Positions 1-7,721 of a DNA stretch of 64,000 nt are shown here, piece by piece. How positions within the stretch are numbered: the stretch's first letter is position 1; each line of letters opens with the position of its first letter. Position numbers and translations under genes: made by a program. Origin of the DNA: Mesobacillus subterraneus. GTDB taxonomy: Bacteria; Bacillota; Bacilli; Bacillales; Cytobacillaceae. The notes under the pieces were generated by a model that did no database searches, was not told the DNA's origin, and saw nothing but the letters and a program-made list of their open reading frames with translations. The stretch covers positions 248,001 to 312,000 of the forward strand of contig NZ_RSFW01000013.1 of the NCBI RefSeq assembly GCF_003937825.1. The letters run 5' to 3'.

Positions 1-31
1 TTCCGGTGCAGACGAATAAGATGCGTGCCAT
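1..31 (-). CDS. ywlE: Low-molecular-weight protein phosphatase YwlE, N-terminus only
   Basis: The window edge cuts this gene after ten codons. The minus-strand ATG at 31 is preceded by an AGGAGGG ribosome site and reads MARILFVCTG. This is the start of the phosphate-binding loop of low-molecular-weight phosphatases, where the next residues would normally be NTCRS. In B. subtilis YwlE is a protein-arginine phosphatase that opposes McsB, and it lies directly after mntP (ywlD), as here. Identity rests on ten residues plus gene order, so the substrate specificity is inferred. Confidence 0.75.
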   Translation of the reverse strand, partial: MARILFVCTG

Positions 32-90
32 GCCTTTCCCTCCTGTGAAGAACTTTTTCTCCATTATAAGATAATCTTTAATTTTTCCAT

Positions 91-119
91 AAAAAAATAC
101 ACCTGCCGAACAGGTGCAC
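91..119 (-). terminator. Intrinsic terminator after mntP
   Basis: On the minus strand GCACCTG and CAGGTGT pair around a five-base loop, followed by a T7 run. It lies just past the mntP stop and separates it from ywlE. Confidence 0.8.
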
Positions 120-126
120 AAACGTT

Positions 127-681
127 TTATAAAGGAAGGAGCAATTTAATCCCGAATGCGAGCAAAATGCTTCCTCCCAGCGCTTCGCTGTATGTACCCA
201 TCCACCCCTGGACTCTTTTGCCTACCAGGAGGCCTGCCCAGGTGAGGACCATCGCCGCGACACCAAAGCATACGAGTACGAGCAGCGTCCTGGCTCCATA
301 TATCCCCAGGGTAAGACCGACCGAGAAGCTATCCAGGCTGACACTCAGGGCAAAAATAAATAAGCCTTTCCCGACCGGAGTGATCAAACTTGTCTCGTCT
401 TCTTTAAAGCTTGCCCAAATCATCTGTACACCGAGCACAATCAAAAGCAGGCCGCCGATATATCCGGCGATGGCCCCGAACTGCTCGGACAAAAATCTGC
501 CGGCCACCATCCCCAGCAGCGGCATCCACACATGGAACAAGCCAATGGTGACGCCAATCTTGAAAATATGCCTTTTAGTCAGACGGAACATGCCCATTCC
601 AAGACCTACCGAAAAAGCATCCATTCCCAACGCGAATGCCATCAATATCAATGTTAGTAATTCACCGGCTATTGCTGCCAT
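127..681 (-). CDS. mntP: Manganese efflux pump MntP
   Basis: The 184-residue integral membrane protein has about six hydrophobic segments, the usual size for MntP (DUF204/YebN) exporters. The internally duplicated signature is visible: [10 protein letters not shown] with Asp21 in the first half and [11 protein letters not shown] with Asp117 in the second. These acidic residues lie in the membrane and are needed for Mn(II) export in the family. The ATG at 681 follows a GAGGGGG ribosome site. It corresponds to B. subtilis ywlD and keeps the ywlC-ywlD-ywlE order. A terminator separates it from ywlC, so it may have its own promoter. I see no yybP-ykoY riboswitch in the short upstream gap. Confidence 0.93.
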   Translation of the reverse strand: MAAIAGELLTLILMAFALGMDAFSVGLGMGMFRLTKRHIFKIGVTIGLFHVWMPLLGMVAGRFLSEQFGAIAGYIGGLLLIVLGVQMIWASFKEDETSLITPVGKGLFIFALSVSLDSFSVGLTLGIYGARTLLVLVCFGVAAMVLTWAGLLVGKRVQGWMGTYSEALGGSILLAFGIKLLLPL

Positions 682-758
682 GTCTTCGCCCCCTCGGACT
701 TGCTAATTCAGCATATGCACGTCCAAATGGATTTAGAAGCATGGCTTGTTCGTAAAAC

Positions 759-791
759 GAAAAAAGCGCACCGACTAATCGACGCGCTTTT
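759..791 (-). terminator. Terminator after tsaC/ywlC
   Basis: On the minus strand AAGCGCG-TCGA pairs with TCG-GTGCGCTT around TTAG and is followed by T6. It lies between the ywlC stop and mntP. Confidence 0.75.
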
Positions 792-801
792 CAATCAACC
801 T

Positions 802-1845
802 TTATTTTTCAATAACCGGCAATCCTGATGCTTTGGTCAGCCTGTTCATGATTGCCTGGCCGACGCCTTCCTCCGGAAAAATTTCCCCGTAAATGAGGTC
901 GAGATCCTGCTGGTTGAAGGCGCGGAGTGTGTCATAAAGTGACTCAGCTACAGTTTCCAGCTTCATCCGTTCTCCGCAGGCAATGACCACATCGGAATCA
1001 TAGAAAGCCTTGTTTTCCTTTGTGGTCATGACGCCGACTTTCATACCCTCGTTCCGTTTTTCATTCACCAGCTGCTGGATTTCTTCCTTTGTACCATTCA
1101 CCAGATAGAAAGGGGCATTCGGTGCGTAATGACGGTATTTCATCCCTGGAGACTTCGGCGCCTGCTTCGCGTCCTTCAGTGCCGGGTCGACCAGTACCTC
1201 GCCAACGATTTCCTCAAGCTGTTCCTTCGTTACCCCGCCCGGTCTTAAAATCGCTGGAATTTCCCCGGTACAATCAACTACAGTCGATTCCAGGCCGACA
1301 CCAGTCGCTCCGCCATCAACAATCCCGGCAATCCTGCCTGTCAGGTCATCAGCAACATGAGCCGCGGTTGTCGGACTCGGCTTGCCTGACAAGTTCGCAC
1401 TTGGCGCCGCGAGCGGCAATCCGGATGCTTCAACCAACGCGAGGGCAACCGGATGGTCAGGCATCCTTACCGCCACTGTTGAAAGTCGTGCCGTTGCTTT
1501 TTCTGAAAGCACGCCATCCTTTTTGTTCAGAATCAGGGTCAGCGGTCCCGGCCAAAATGCGTCCATTAATCGTGAAGCCTGTTCAGGAATTTCTTTTACA
1601 AAGGAAAAAACCTGTTCACGGTCCGCGATATGGATGATCAGCGGGTTATCCCCAGGTCTTCCTTTTGCTTCGAATATTTTTAAGACGGCATCATCATTTT
1701 CCGCGTTGCCTCCAAGTCCATAAACCGTTTCAGTCGGAAAAGCGACGACTTCATTTTGCTTCAGTTTTTGTGCGGCTTCGATGATATGTGGATATGTTTT
1801 TAAATTATCCACATTCTTATCCACTGTCCACATTTGTGTTTGCAT
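802..1845 (-). CDS. ywlC: L-threonylcarbamoyladenylate synthase (Sua5/YwlC type)
   Basis: This enzyme makes threonylcarbamoyl-AMP from threonine, bicarbonate and ATP, the first step of t6A37 tRNA modification. It has the two-domain Sua5 layout, longer than stand-alone TsaC. The YrdC domain (about residues 20-205) carries AFPTETVYGLG, KGRPGDNPLIIHI and PSANLSGKPSPT. A linker containing SPGMKYRHYAPNAP leads to the C-terminal Sua5 domain. I chose the ATG at 1845 because the ATG at 1851 abuts the AAGGTGG ribosome site; a third ATG at 1833 is also possible. Two DnaA-box sequences lie inside its first codons. Confidence 0.92.
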   Translation of the reverse strand: MQTQMWTVDKNVDNLKTYPHIIEAAQKLKQNEVVAFPTETVYGLGGNAENDDAVLKIFEAKGRPGDNPLIIHIADREQVFSFVKEIPEQASRLMDAFWPGPLTLILNKKDGVLSEKATARLSTVAVRMPDHPVALALVEASGLPLAAPSANLSGKPSPTTAAHVADDLTGRIAGIVDGGATGVGLESTVVDCTGEIPAILRPGGVTKEQLEEIVGEVLVDPALKDAKQAPKSPGMKYRHYAPNAPFYLVNGTKEEIQQLVNEKRNEGMKVGVMTTKENKAFYDSDVVIACGERMKLETVAESLYDTLRAFNQQDLDLIYGEIFPEEGVGQAIMNRLTKASGLPVIEK

Positions 1846-2025
1846 GTCCATCCACCTTTTATTTCTAAGCTATACTAGTCTATTTCTATGAAAGTATAAA
1901 AGAAGAACAAGGCGAACACAAGTTTTTATCCACAAAATGTGCATAAACTACGGGAATCAGTGGATAACTTTGTGGATTAATCCACAATTCACAAAATAAT
2001 TTTCATAATTGCGGAGTTATCCACA
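1805..2025. promoter_or_regulatory. DnaA-box cluster in the ywlC-ywlB interval
   Basis: Three perfect TTATCCACA boxes lie at 1805-1813, 1926-1934 and 2017-2025. One-mismatch boxes lie at 1817-1825 (TTATCCACT), 1959-1967 (minus strand), and 1971-1979 / 1978-1986, where two TAATCCACA boxes face each other in a perfect 16-bp palindrome, TGTGGATTAATCCACA. Seven boxes in 220 bp is far above chance. From memory, ywlC-ywlB is one of the few DnaA-bound clusters outside oriC in B. subtilis, where such clusters titrate DnaA or regulate nearby genes. Binding here is inferred. Confidence 0.85.
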
Positions 2026-2432
2026 GTTAGCACTTGTTTTAAATGGCTATGCTCCAGAAGTTCCTCTGGAAGTTCTGACTGATTGACCATCTCAAATCCA
2101 AGGCTCCCGAAAAAGGACACCGCGCTCATCTTATTCGTCACTAAATACAATTCATCGAGTTCTTGATTTTTAGCTGTAAGAAAAGCCCGTTTAAAAAGGA
2201 GCATCAAATCCGGCTGGGCAATTTGCGGCGACACAACAAACGAGCGCAGCAATCCTGCTTTGCCGACAGGCTCGACTCCAAGGCACGCCTTCAATTCTCC
2301 TGCCGTATTTTCCATAAGCGAAAAGTTCTCGATTGACTCACTCAATCCTTCCGGGCTTACACCCGCCTCTGTTAAAAATGCCTCCAGCCTGGGAAGGTCC
2401 TCTCTATTTGCACTTCTGATTTTCCACGTCAT
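1989..2432 (-). CDS. ywlB: GNAT-family acetyltransferase-like protein YwlB
   Basis: A 147-residue protein with the GNAT fold outline: an N-terminal strand and helix (IRSANREDLPRLEAFLTEAG), a central hydrophobic strand ending in LRSFVVSPQ, and a late helix with SFFGSLGFE, which resembles the acetyl-CoA-contacting end of the domain. The substrate is unknown. The start at 2432 was chosen because GAGGTG sits six bases upstream; the GTG at 2441 overlaps that site. The last codons include a DnaA box. It corresponds by position to B. subtilis ywlB. Confidence 0.8.
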   Translation of the reverse strand: MTWKIRSANREDLPRLEAFLTEAGVSPEGLSESIENFSLMENTAGELKACLGVEPVGKAGLLRSFVVSPQIAQPDLMLLFKRAFLTAKNQELDELYLVTNKMSAVSFFGSLGFEMVNQSELPEELLEHSHLKQVLTVDNSAIMKIIL

Positions 2433-2512
2433 CTCTTTCACCTCAAAAATAAGATTCTAGTAGATTGATATGAGAGGTTTGAAAAAAGTAGAACCTTGAA
2501 AAAGAGGAAGAA

Positions 2513-2555
2513 ACGAAAACACGGCAGCCATCATTTGAAGATGATAGCTGCCGTG
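2513..2555 (-). terminator. Terminator after the gsiB-like gene
   Basis: On the minus strand a 15-bp stem starting CACGGCAGC closes on GCTGCCGTG and is followed by GTTTTCGTTTC. It lies directly past the stress-protein stop codon. Confidence 0.8.
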
Positions 2556-2578
2556 GATCCTTGCTTCTTTAAGCGTAA

Positions 2579-2995
2579 TTATTTGTTGTTATTACTGTTG
2601 TTGTTGTTGTTATTGTTATTGCGGGCATTGCCGCCTTTTTCACCGATTTCTTCATAGAAGCTTCGGTCATGGTTGTTGGAAGTCGCTTCTCCGCCTTTGC
2701 GGCCGATTTCCTGATAGAAGTCCTTATCGTGGCTTTCTGATGTTGCTTCGCCACCCTTACGTCCGATTTCCTGGTAGAATTCGCTGTCATGGCTCTCGGC
2801 AGTAGCCTCTCCGCCTTTGCGGCCAATTTCCTGATAAAAGTCTTTGTCGTGGTTGTTGGAAGTTGCTTCGCCGCCTTTACGGCCGATTTCCTGATAGAAG
2901 TCGCTGCCATGGTTCTGGCTTGTTGCTTCGCCGCCCATGCGTCCTCGTTCTTCACGTGACATCTTACCATTATTGTTATTGTTTTTGTTAGCCAT
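2579..2995 (-). CDS. gsiB: GsiB-like general stress protein with KGG repeats
   Basis: This very hydrophilic 138-residue protein contains about five tandem copies of a 20-residue unit, GRKGGEATSNNHDKDFYQEI, with small variations, then an Asn-rich tail. The KGG motif is typical of GsiB and Con-10-type stress proteins, which resemble desiccation-linked hydrophilins; the molecular role is not established. At the DNA level it is a 60-bp tandem repeat, so copy number may vary between strains. I start at 2995 because AGGAGG lies nine bases upstream, while the ATG at 3004 abuts it. A SigB-type promoter lies upstream. Orthology to B. subtilis gsiB is by repeat type only. Confidence 0.85.
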   Translation of the reverse strand: MANKNNNNNGKMSREERGRMGGEATSQNHGSDFYQEIGRKGGEATSNNHDKDFYQEIGRKGGEATAESHDSEFYQEIGRKGGEATSESHDKDFYQEIGRKGGEATSNNHDRSFYEEIGEKGGNARNNNNNNNNSNNNK

Positions 2996-3045
2996 TTTAC
3001 TCATCCTCCTCTTGAAATCTTAGTGTCGATGTTACACTACCTTGA

Positions 3046-3071
3046 ATATCCGGGTTTCGGCCCCATGAAAC
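3046..3071 (-). promoter_or_regulatory. SigB-type promoter of the gsiB-like gene
   Basis: Minus-strand GTTTCA (3071-3066) and GGATAT (3051-3046) are separated by 14 bases. Each differs by one base from the SigB consensus GTTTAA / GGGTAT. The position upstream of a GsiB-type gene fits general-stress control. Confidence 0.7.
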
Positions 3072-3165
3072 TAGAAACAAGGGAATGTAATCTGCTTGTC
3101 TAAACATTGTAATAAATTTGGTAATTTAGACGGGCGTTTTTCCTTTGTTTCCATGTTTTTCTTAA

Positions 3166-3195
3166 GAGAAGCTAGCTAATGTTTCCTAGCTTCTC
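3166..3195. repeat. 10-bp perfect inverted repeat
   Basis: GAGAAGCTAG (3166-3175) and CTAGCTTCTC (3186-3195) pair around a ten-base loop. Neither side has a T run, so it is not a clear terminator. It lies between the divergent stress gene and haemoglobin gene and could be an operator or an RNA hairpin. Confidence 0.6.
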
Positions 3196-3216
3196 ATAGT
3201 GAAAATTTCATAAGTG

Positions 3217-3259
3217 AGTGATTTAGGTCACTATCCCGCCTGATAAGTATGGTTATAAT
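3217..3259 (+). promoter_or_regulatory. FNR/CRP-like site and -10 box of the haemoglobin operon
   Basis: AGTGA-N6-TCACT (3217-3232) is a perfect dyad close to the FNR half-sites TGTGA/TCACA. A TATAAT box lies at 3254-3259 with no good -35. If transcription begins near 3266, the dyad is centred at about -41.5, the class II activator position. Regulation by Fnr or a related activator is inferred. Confidence 0.55.
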
Positions 3260-3302
3260 AAAACCAATTAAATGAAAACCTTTCTCAAGAAGGAGGACCG
3301 TC

Positions 3303-3680
3303 ATGGAAATAACCACAATTTACGAAAAGATTGGCGGAGATGCATCCATCCGCAAAATTGTCGATACATTTTATCCAAAGGTATATGAAAATGAAGAACT
3401 CAGTCCATTGTTTGAAGGGGATATCGATGAAATCAAAAGGAAACAATGGATGTTCCTGACGCAGCTGACCGGCGGCGGTGCTCTGTACAGCGAGGAATTC
3501 GGGCCGCCCAATATGAGGGCCAGGCATATGCCATTCGAAATCACTCCGGTTCGCGCCCAGACATGGCTGAAGCTGATGCAAGAAACATTGACAGAGACTG
3601 GATTGATCAAGACCGAGGGAGGTAAAGCCTTATTCGAGCGCCTGAGCCAGATTGCACCGATCATGATCAACAGACCATAA
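3303..3680 (+). CDS. Group II truncated haemoglobin
   Basis: A 125-residue 2-on-2 globin of the YjbI/trHbO type, the normal length. Visible landmarks are a Tyr in the B helix (DTFYPKVYEN), the proximal His in RARHMPFEI and the group II Trp in the G helix (RAQTWLKLM). Such proteins bind O2 and NO and are linked to NO or peroxide protection and low-oxygen life; which applies here is unknown. AAGGAGG precedes the ATG. The cupin gene starts 13 bases after its stop, so the two probably form one transcript. Confidence 0.92.
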   Translation: MEITTIYEKIGGDASIRKIVDTFYPKVYENEELSPLFEGDIDEIKRKQWMFLTQLTGGGALYSEEFGPPNMRARHMPFEITPVRAQTWLKLMQETLTETGLIKTEGGKALFERLSQIAPIMINRP

Positions 3681-3693
3681 GGAGGAGCTTAAC

Positions 3694-4035
3694 ATGGAAA
3701 AACAATCGCTAACCCAATATCAGGAATTCAGTGAGGAACGTTTTACGAAGCGCATCGTCTTTAAAAAAGGAGAAAGTACCGTCTTTCTATTAAACTTCAT
3801 GCCAGGCCAGGAGCTTCCAAAGCACACCCATCCCGGCACAGAAGTGTTCATTTTAACGATGCAGGGTGAAGGCACTTTTACCATCAATGGAGAGGAAATA
3901 GCTGCTGCGGCGAACGAAACCGTCCATGTGAGCGGCAGCGAAGAGCTTGCCTATAAAAACACCGGGTCCGAGCCTGTCACTCTATACGTGATGCTCAACA
4001 AGATTCCGGATGACAGGTATGCGCAGAATATTTAA
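3694..4035 (+). CDS. Small cupin-domain protein
   Basis: A 113-residue single-domain cupin. The first cupin motif is visible as HTHPGTEVFILTMQGEG, followed by TFTINGEE and a second strand set ending in VHVSGSEELAYKN. The His-x-His and Glu could hold a metal, but the usual second-motif His is not evident in the expected place. It is predicted to be cytoplasmic with no other domain, so no reaction can be assigned. AAGGAGG precedes the start. Pairing with the haemoglobin suggests a shared redox or low-oxygen condition. Confidence 0.8.
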   Translation: MEKQSLTQYQEFSEERFTKRIVFKKGESTVFLLNFMPGQELPKHTHPGTEVFILTMQGEGTFTINGEEIAAAANETVHVSGSEELAYKNTGSEPVTLYVMLNKIPDDRYAQNI

Positions 4036-4074
4036 GAAGTTTGCTTGCTGATTCTTCACCCATAAAATCCAGCC

Positions 4075-4245
4075 TGGTCGATATCTACATGGATCTGGTC
4101 GATATATTTAAAAATCCGCTGATATATTTGAAAATGTGGTCGATATATTCAAAAATCCGCTGATATATTTGATAATGTGGTCGATATAATTTAAAATCCG
4201 CTGATATATTTGATAATGTGGTCGATATATTTTTAGATTCGCTGA
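4075..4245. repeat. 41-bp tandem repeat array (family C)
   Basis: The sequence TGGTCGATAT recurs at 4096, 4137, 4178 and 4219, exactly 41 bp apart, with a degenerate first copy at 4075. Each unit consists of two related halves of about 20 and 21 bp, each carrying GATATATTT-n-AAAAT. The array fills the gap between the convergent cupin and spoIIR genes. A continuous reading frame across it on the minus strand looks like low-complexity read-through, not a gene. Confidence 0.9.
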
Positions 4246-4257
4246 AAACGAGACGTA

Positions 4258-4292
4258 AAATGCCCCTGCGGATACCGCAGGGGCATTTTTTA
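4258..4292. terminator. Bidirectional terminator between the cupin gene and spoIIR
   Basis: ATGCCCCTGCGG pairs with CCGCAGGGGCAT around ATA, with A4 before and T6 after. It can end transcripts from both convergent genes. Confidence 0.88.
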
Positions 4293-4988
4293 ACCGAAAA
4301 TCCTGTTCCAAATCTCCACCAGGAAGAATGAAACTTCTACTTCTTCTTCCTCGCTGCCTTCATAGACTGGTTTTTTATCTTTTTTAGCTTTTTTTGCATC
4401 TTTTTCACGGTCTGCTTCTTCCTCTTCTGCATCTACTTTTACATCGCCTTTGCTTTCGTTCTCATCGAAGCCTTCACTTGTTGCTTCGCCGTTTGAGAAA
4501 TCGAGGAAGCATAGCGGCGGATAGAGCACACACCACCAGTTGGCCCCTTCCCCTTCGCCCAGTGTGATCAGGATGGCTTCATACTCTCCTGCCGGGTATA
4601 AGAACTGGCCGTATAGTTTCGTCGGGAACTGCACTTTGTCAAATTCCGTTTTTACTGATTGGTTCGAACCCTGGGCAGCTACAACCTCTTCCGCAATTGC
4701 CTGGATTTCCGGCAGCTTTGATTTGATCACGTCTCTTGCCGCTTCGATCGATGTCAGGTCCTGGACCCATTTCGTGATTTCCGCGTTTACCGCATCACGG
4801 ACAAGTCTCTTGATCTCCTGGTCTTTTTCCAGGTCGCTTTCCGCGAGGATCCTCAGCCTGATTGCCTCGTTCGGGATCACCATTGCTTCCTTCGCAGTCA
4901 CTTCATTTTTAGGTGTATATAAACTTAACATCGTACCTGCACATAATAGGAGTATATATATGATTGCTGCTGATTTTTTCATCATCAT
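4290..4988 (-). CDS. spoIIR: Stage II sporulation protein R
   Basis: SpoIIR is the forespore-made signal protein that triggers SpoIIGA to process pro-SigE in the mother cell. The product has an N-terminal signal anchor (AAIIYILLLCAGTMLSLY) and the family core with IPNEAIRLRILAESDLEKDQ and VQFPTKLYGQFLYPAGEYEA. An acidic/Lys-rich insertion (DAEEEEADREKDAKKAKKDK) precedes the C-terminus. Several in-frame starts exist; I favour 4988, about eight bases after GGGATGG, but 5015 or 5000 are possible. In B. subtilis it also follows prmC. Confidence 0.9.
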   Translation of the reverse strand: MMMKKSAAIIYILLLCAGTMLSLYTPKNEVTAKEAMVIPNEAIRLRILAESDLEKDQEIKRLVRDAVNAEITKWVQDLTSIEAARDVIKSKLPEIQAIAEEVVAAQGSNQSVKTEFDKVQFPTKLYGQFLYPAGEYEAILITLGEGEGANWWCVLYPPLCFLDFSNGEATSEGFDENESKGDVKVDAEEEEADREKDAKKAKKDKKPVYEGSEEEEVEVSFFLVEIWNRIFG

Positions 4989-5054
4989 CTTTCGCACCAT
5001 CCCTTCACTAGTCACAGTGTGGACAGTTTGATAGATTCTTAAACTAGTAATTTT

Positions 5055-5092
5055 GAAAAAAAATGGACTCCTTTTTTATCAGGAGTCCATTT
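5055..5092 (-). terminator. Terminator overlapping the prmC stop
   Basis: On the minus strand AAATGGACTCCT pairs with AGGAGTCCATTT and is followed by T8. The stem overlaps the last prmC codons. Confidence 0.85.
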
Positions 5093-5945
5093 CAGCAAAT
5101 ACCATCCGGTCCTTGCCATTGATATCAAACACAATTTCCACCTTTGCATGTGGGAAGGTTTTTTCCAGAAGCGCACGAACCGCTTCACCCTGGCCGGCCC
5201 CGATTTCAAAGCCGACGAGTGCCTTTTCCTTCAACACAAGCGGCAGCTCGTCCATGAACCGGCGATAAAGGTCGAGACCATCTTCCCCGGCAAACAGCGC
5301 CAAATGCGGCTCATGCTCGGTGACGACGTCCGACATCCACTCCTGGTCGGCAATCGGGATATACGGCGGATTCGAGATGACTGCATCGACTTTCTTCTTT
5401 TGTAAAAGCAGCGGCTGCAATAGGTCGCCCTGGAGAAACGAGATTTCCGCGCCGAGCTTGCTGGCGTTTTTCCGCGCCATCCCCAGTGCATCCTCTGAAA
5501 GGTCGGTAGCACTTACCTTCAATTCCGGATTTTCCAGCTTCAAGGTCACTGAAATCGCTCCGCTGCCAGTGCCGACATCGACCAGCTCGATATCATTTCT
5601 TCCTGGAAAAAGCTTTTCCAGCCGCTGAAGCGTGCCATAAACAAGCTCTTCAGTCTCCGGCCTTGGAATCAGCACATACTCATTCACCTCAAAGCAGCGG
5701 CCGTAAAACTCCTCAGAGCCGATGATATATTGGATCGGTTCACCTTCCGCATGCCTTTTTACTGCTGCCTGAAACTCAATCCAGACATCCGGATCAAGTT
5801 CATCGCGCATCATCGCCAGCATCGACGTGCGGGACAACCCTGAATAGTGGCGAAGCAGGAGCTCGCCGGCGAACTCTTCCCGATTATTCTCTTTTAAAAA
5901 AGAAGAAGCCCAATTGAGGGCTTCATACATTTTGAGATTACTCAT
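5079..5945 (-). CDS. prmC: Peptide chain release factor N5-glutamine methyltransferase
   Basis: PrmC methylates the Gln of the GGQ loop in release factors RF1 and RF2. The 288-residue protein has the N-terminal helical domain and a SAM-dependent methyltransferase domain with [14 protein letters not shown] (motif I) and the catalytic ISNPPYIP motif. The ATG at 5945 overlaps the prfA stop in ATGAGTAA, so it is translationally coupled to its substrate gene. A TTG at 5960 is in frame but lacks support. Confidence 0.95.
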   Translation of the reverse strand: MSNLKMYEALNWASSFLKENNREEFAGELLLRHYSGLSRTSMLAMMRDELDPDVWIEFQAAVKRHAEGEPIQYIIGSEEFYGRCFEVNEYVLIPRPETEELVYGTLQRLEKLFPGRNDIELVDVGTGSGAISVTLKLENPELKVSATDLSEDALGMARKNASKLGAEISFLQGDLLQPLLLQKKKVDAVISNPPYIPIADQEWMSDVVTEHEPHLALFAGEDGLDLYRRFMDELPLVLKEKALVGFEIGAGQGEAVRALLEKTFPHAKVEIVFDINGKDRMVFAEMDS

Positions 5946-7017
5946 TGTTCGCACTCTCAAGTCGTTGAGACTGGTCTTCTAAAATCAATGCGTCGATGAT
6001 TTCATCCATCTTGCCCTGAAGAATCTGGTCAAGCTTTTGGATGGTCAGGCCGATGCGGTGGTCGGTCACACGGTTTTGCGGGAAGTTGTACGTACGGATA
6101 CGCTCGGATCGGTCACCAGTACCAACGGCCGATTTACGCACCTGGTCGTACTCTGCCTGTGCTTCCTGCTGGAACTTGTCGTAAACACGCGCGCGAAGTA
6201 CCTTCATCGCCTTGTCTTTGTTCTTGTGCTGGGATTTTTCATCCTGGCAGGATACCACGATCCCTGTTGGAATGTGAGTCAGACGGACAGCTGACATCGT
6301 CGTGTTAACGGACTGGCCGCCGGCACCACTTGATGCAAATGCATCAAAGCGAATGTCTTTGTCATGCAGCTCGATTTCCACTTCTTCTGCTTCAGGAAGG
6401 CACGCTACAGTCGCAGTGGACGTGTGGATCCGGCCGCCTGATTCTGTTTCAGGAACACGCTGGACTCGGTGCGCACCATTTTCGAACTTCAATTTTGAAT
6501 ACGCGCCATTTCCGTTGATCATGAAAATGATTTCCTTGAAGCCGCCCACTCCAGTAGTTGAAGCGTCGATGACTTCCGTTTTCCAGCCCTGCGATTCCGC
6601 GTAGCGGCTGTACATTCTGTAAAGGTCGCCGGCAAACAGGGCAGCCTCGTCACCGCCAGCAGCACCGCGGATTTCCATGATTACGTTCTTGTCATCATTA
6701 GGGTCCTTTGGAATCAGAAGAATTTTAATGCGAGCTTCAAGCTCTTCAAGACGCGGCTCAAGCTCGGAGATTTCTTCTTTTACCATTTCGCGCATATCTG
6801 CATCGAGCTTATCCTCGAGCATCGCTTTCGCTTCTGACAATTGCTCTTTTACTTCCTTATATTCACGATAAGCCATGACCGTTTCCTGGATGTCAGACTG
6901 CTCCTTCGAATACTCGCGGAGTTTTTTCGAATCATTGACAATTTCCGGGTCACTCAACAGCTCATTCAATCTTTCATAACGATCCTCAACTGCTTGAAGA
7001 CGATCAAACACGGACAC
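5938..7017 (-). CDS. prfA: Peptide chain release factor 1
   Basis: RF1 recognises UAA and UAG stop codons and releases the peptide from the ribosome. At 359 residues it is the standard size. The peptidyl-tRNA hydrolysis motif GGQ lies in [16 protein letters not shown], and the anticodon-like PxT stop-recognition motif is within the domain near [15 protein letters not shown]. It is the first gene of the prfA-prmC pair. Confidence 0.97.
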   Translation of the reverse strand: MSVFDRLQAVEDRYERLNELLSDPEIVNDSKKLREYSKEQSDIQETVMAYREYKEVKEQLSEAKAMLEDKLDADMREMVKEEISELEPRLEELEARIKILLIPKDPNDDKNVIMEIRGAAGGDEAALFAGDLYRMYSRYAESQGWKTEVIDASTTGVGGFKEIIFMINGNGAYSKLKFENGAHRVQRVPETESGGRIHTSTATVACLPEAEEVEIELHDKDIRFDAFASSGAGGQSVNTTMSAVRLTHIPTGIVVSCQDEKSQHKNKDKAMKVLRARVYDKFQQEAQAEYDQVRKSAVGTGDRSERIRTYNFPQNRVTDHRIGLTIQKLDQILQGKMDEIIDALILEDQSQRLESANNE

Positions 7018-7138
7018 TCACCTCTATTTTCATATCCTTGCATACAATTTTATAAAAACTGGCCTGTTCAGGCTCTAAATTCTGCACAGCATAACATTCT
7101 AATTATAGTATAGGAGCTACCCTCAGTCAAAGCCAAAT

Positions 7139-7166
7139 AGAAAAAGCATGCCAGTGCATGCTTTTG
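7139..7166 (-). terminator. Terminator after the YhcN-like lipoprotein gene
   Basis: On the minus strand AAAGCATGC and GCATGCTTT pair around ACTG, followed by a short T run, ten bases past the stop. Confidence 0.8.
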
Positions 7167-7175
7167 TCATTGCAA

Positions 7176-7628
7176 TTAATACTCAACATTCAAGTTAATT
7201 TCATAGCGCGGCAATGCTTGTGTCAGCTTGGATTGCAACAGTTTCTCGGCACGATTCCGTTCTTTTCTCGCCACGCGCTCTTCCGGCCTGGCCGTTATAT
7301 TCATGGCCCCACCGTTGATCCATATTTGCTCCGGCTCATAGCCCGCCTCGGAAATAACATCCTTCGCTTTCTGGACATCCTGGGAAAAACTGTGGTGGTT
7401 CTCGTTGTCGGTATTCAGCAAATTAGGGTTTTGATCGCCCATCGTCATACCGTCATTCAGGTCGCGGGCAAAGTTCGGTCCATCTCCACGGCGGACACCG
7501 TCATTTTCCCTGTTCAAGTCCATACCCGCCTGGTCCTCACCCTTGTCATAAACCGACTCATCGTTATCCTGCACACATCCTGAAACAAACAGCATCGCTA
7601 ACATAAGGAACATCATTAATTTTTTCAA
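7176..7628 (-). CDS. YhcN/YlaJ-like sporulation lipoprotein
   Basis: The 150-residue product starts with a lipoprotein signal (LKKLMMFLMLAMLFVSGC), so Cys18 is the likely lipidation site. A polar Asn/Asp-rich stretch follows, then a compact domain (QKAKDVISEAGYEPEQIWIN ... RAEKLLQSKLTQALP) that resembles YhcN/YlaJ spore-membrane lipoproteins. I chose the TTG at 7628, six bases after GGGAGGTG; the ATG at 7670 would put a polar tail before the signal peptide. The family assignment is by pattern only and the function is unknown. Confidence 0.65.
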   Translation of the reverse strand: MKKLMMFLMLAMLFVSGCVQDNDESVYDKGEDQAGMDLNRENDGVRRGDGPNFARDLNDGMTMGDQNPNLLNTDNENHHSFSQDVQKAKDVISEAGYEPEQIWINGGAMNITARPEERVARKERNRAEKLLQSKLTQALPRYEINLNVEY

Positions 7629-7721
7629 ATTATGGCACCTCCCGTTGTTAGCTTGCCCTTTTTTCTGCACTGCATGCGGAAGGCTGAAGGAGGTTTCTAT
7701 TTCCTATTTTTGGATGAAGAC

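Noticed and set aside
2945-2965. TTCACGTGACAT in the gsiB-like gene as a parS site
   Set aside because: Only about 11 of 16 positions match and the flanks are not symmetric.
2569-2970. Second minus-strand frame opposite the gsiB-like frame
   Set aside because: It is an out-of-frame reading of the 60-bp repeat; the KGG frame matches a known family and has the ribosome site.
4108-4311. Minus-strand frame across the 41-bp array
   Set aside because: The peptide mirrors the DNA repeat and overlaps the bidirectional terminator; no start signal.
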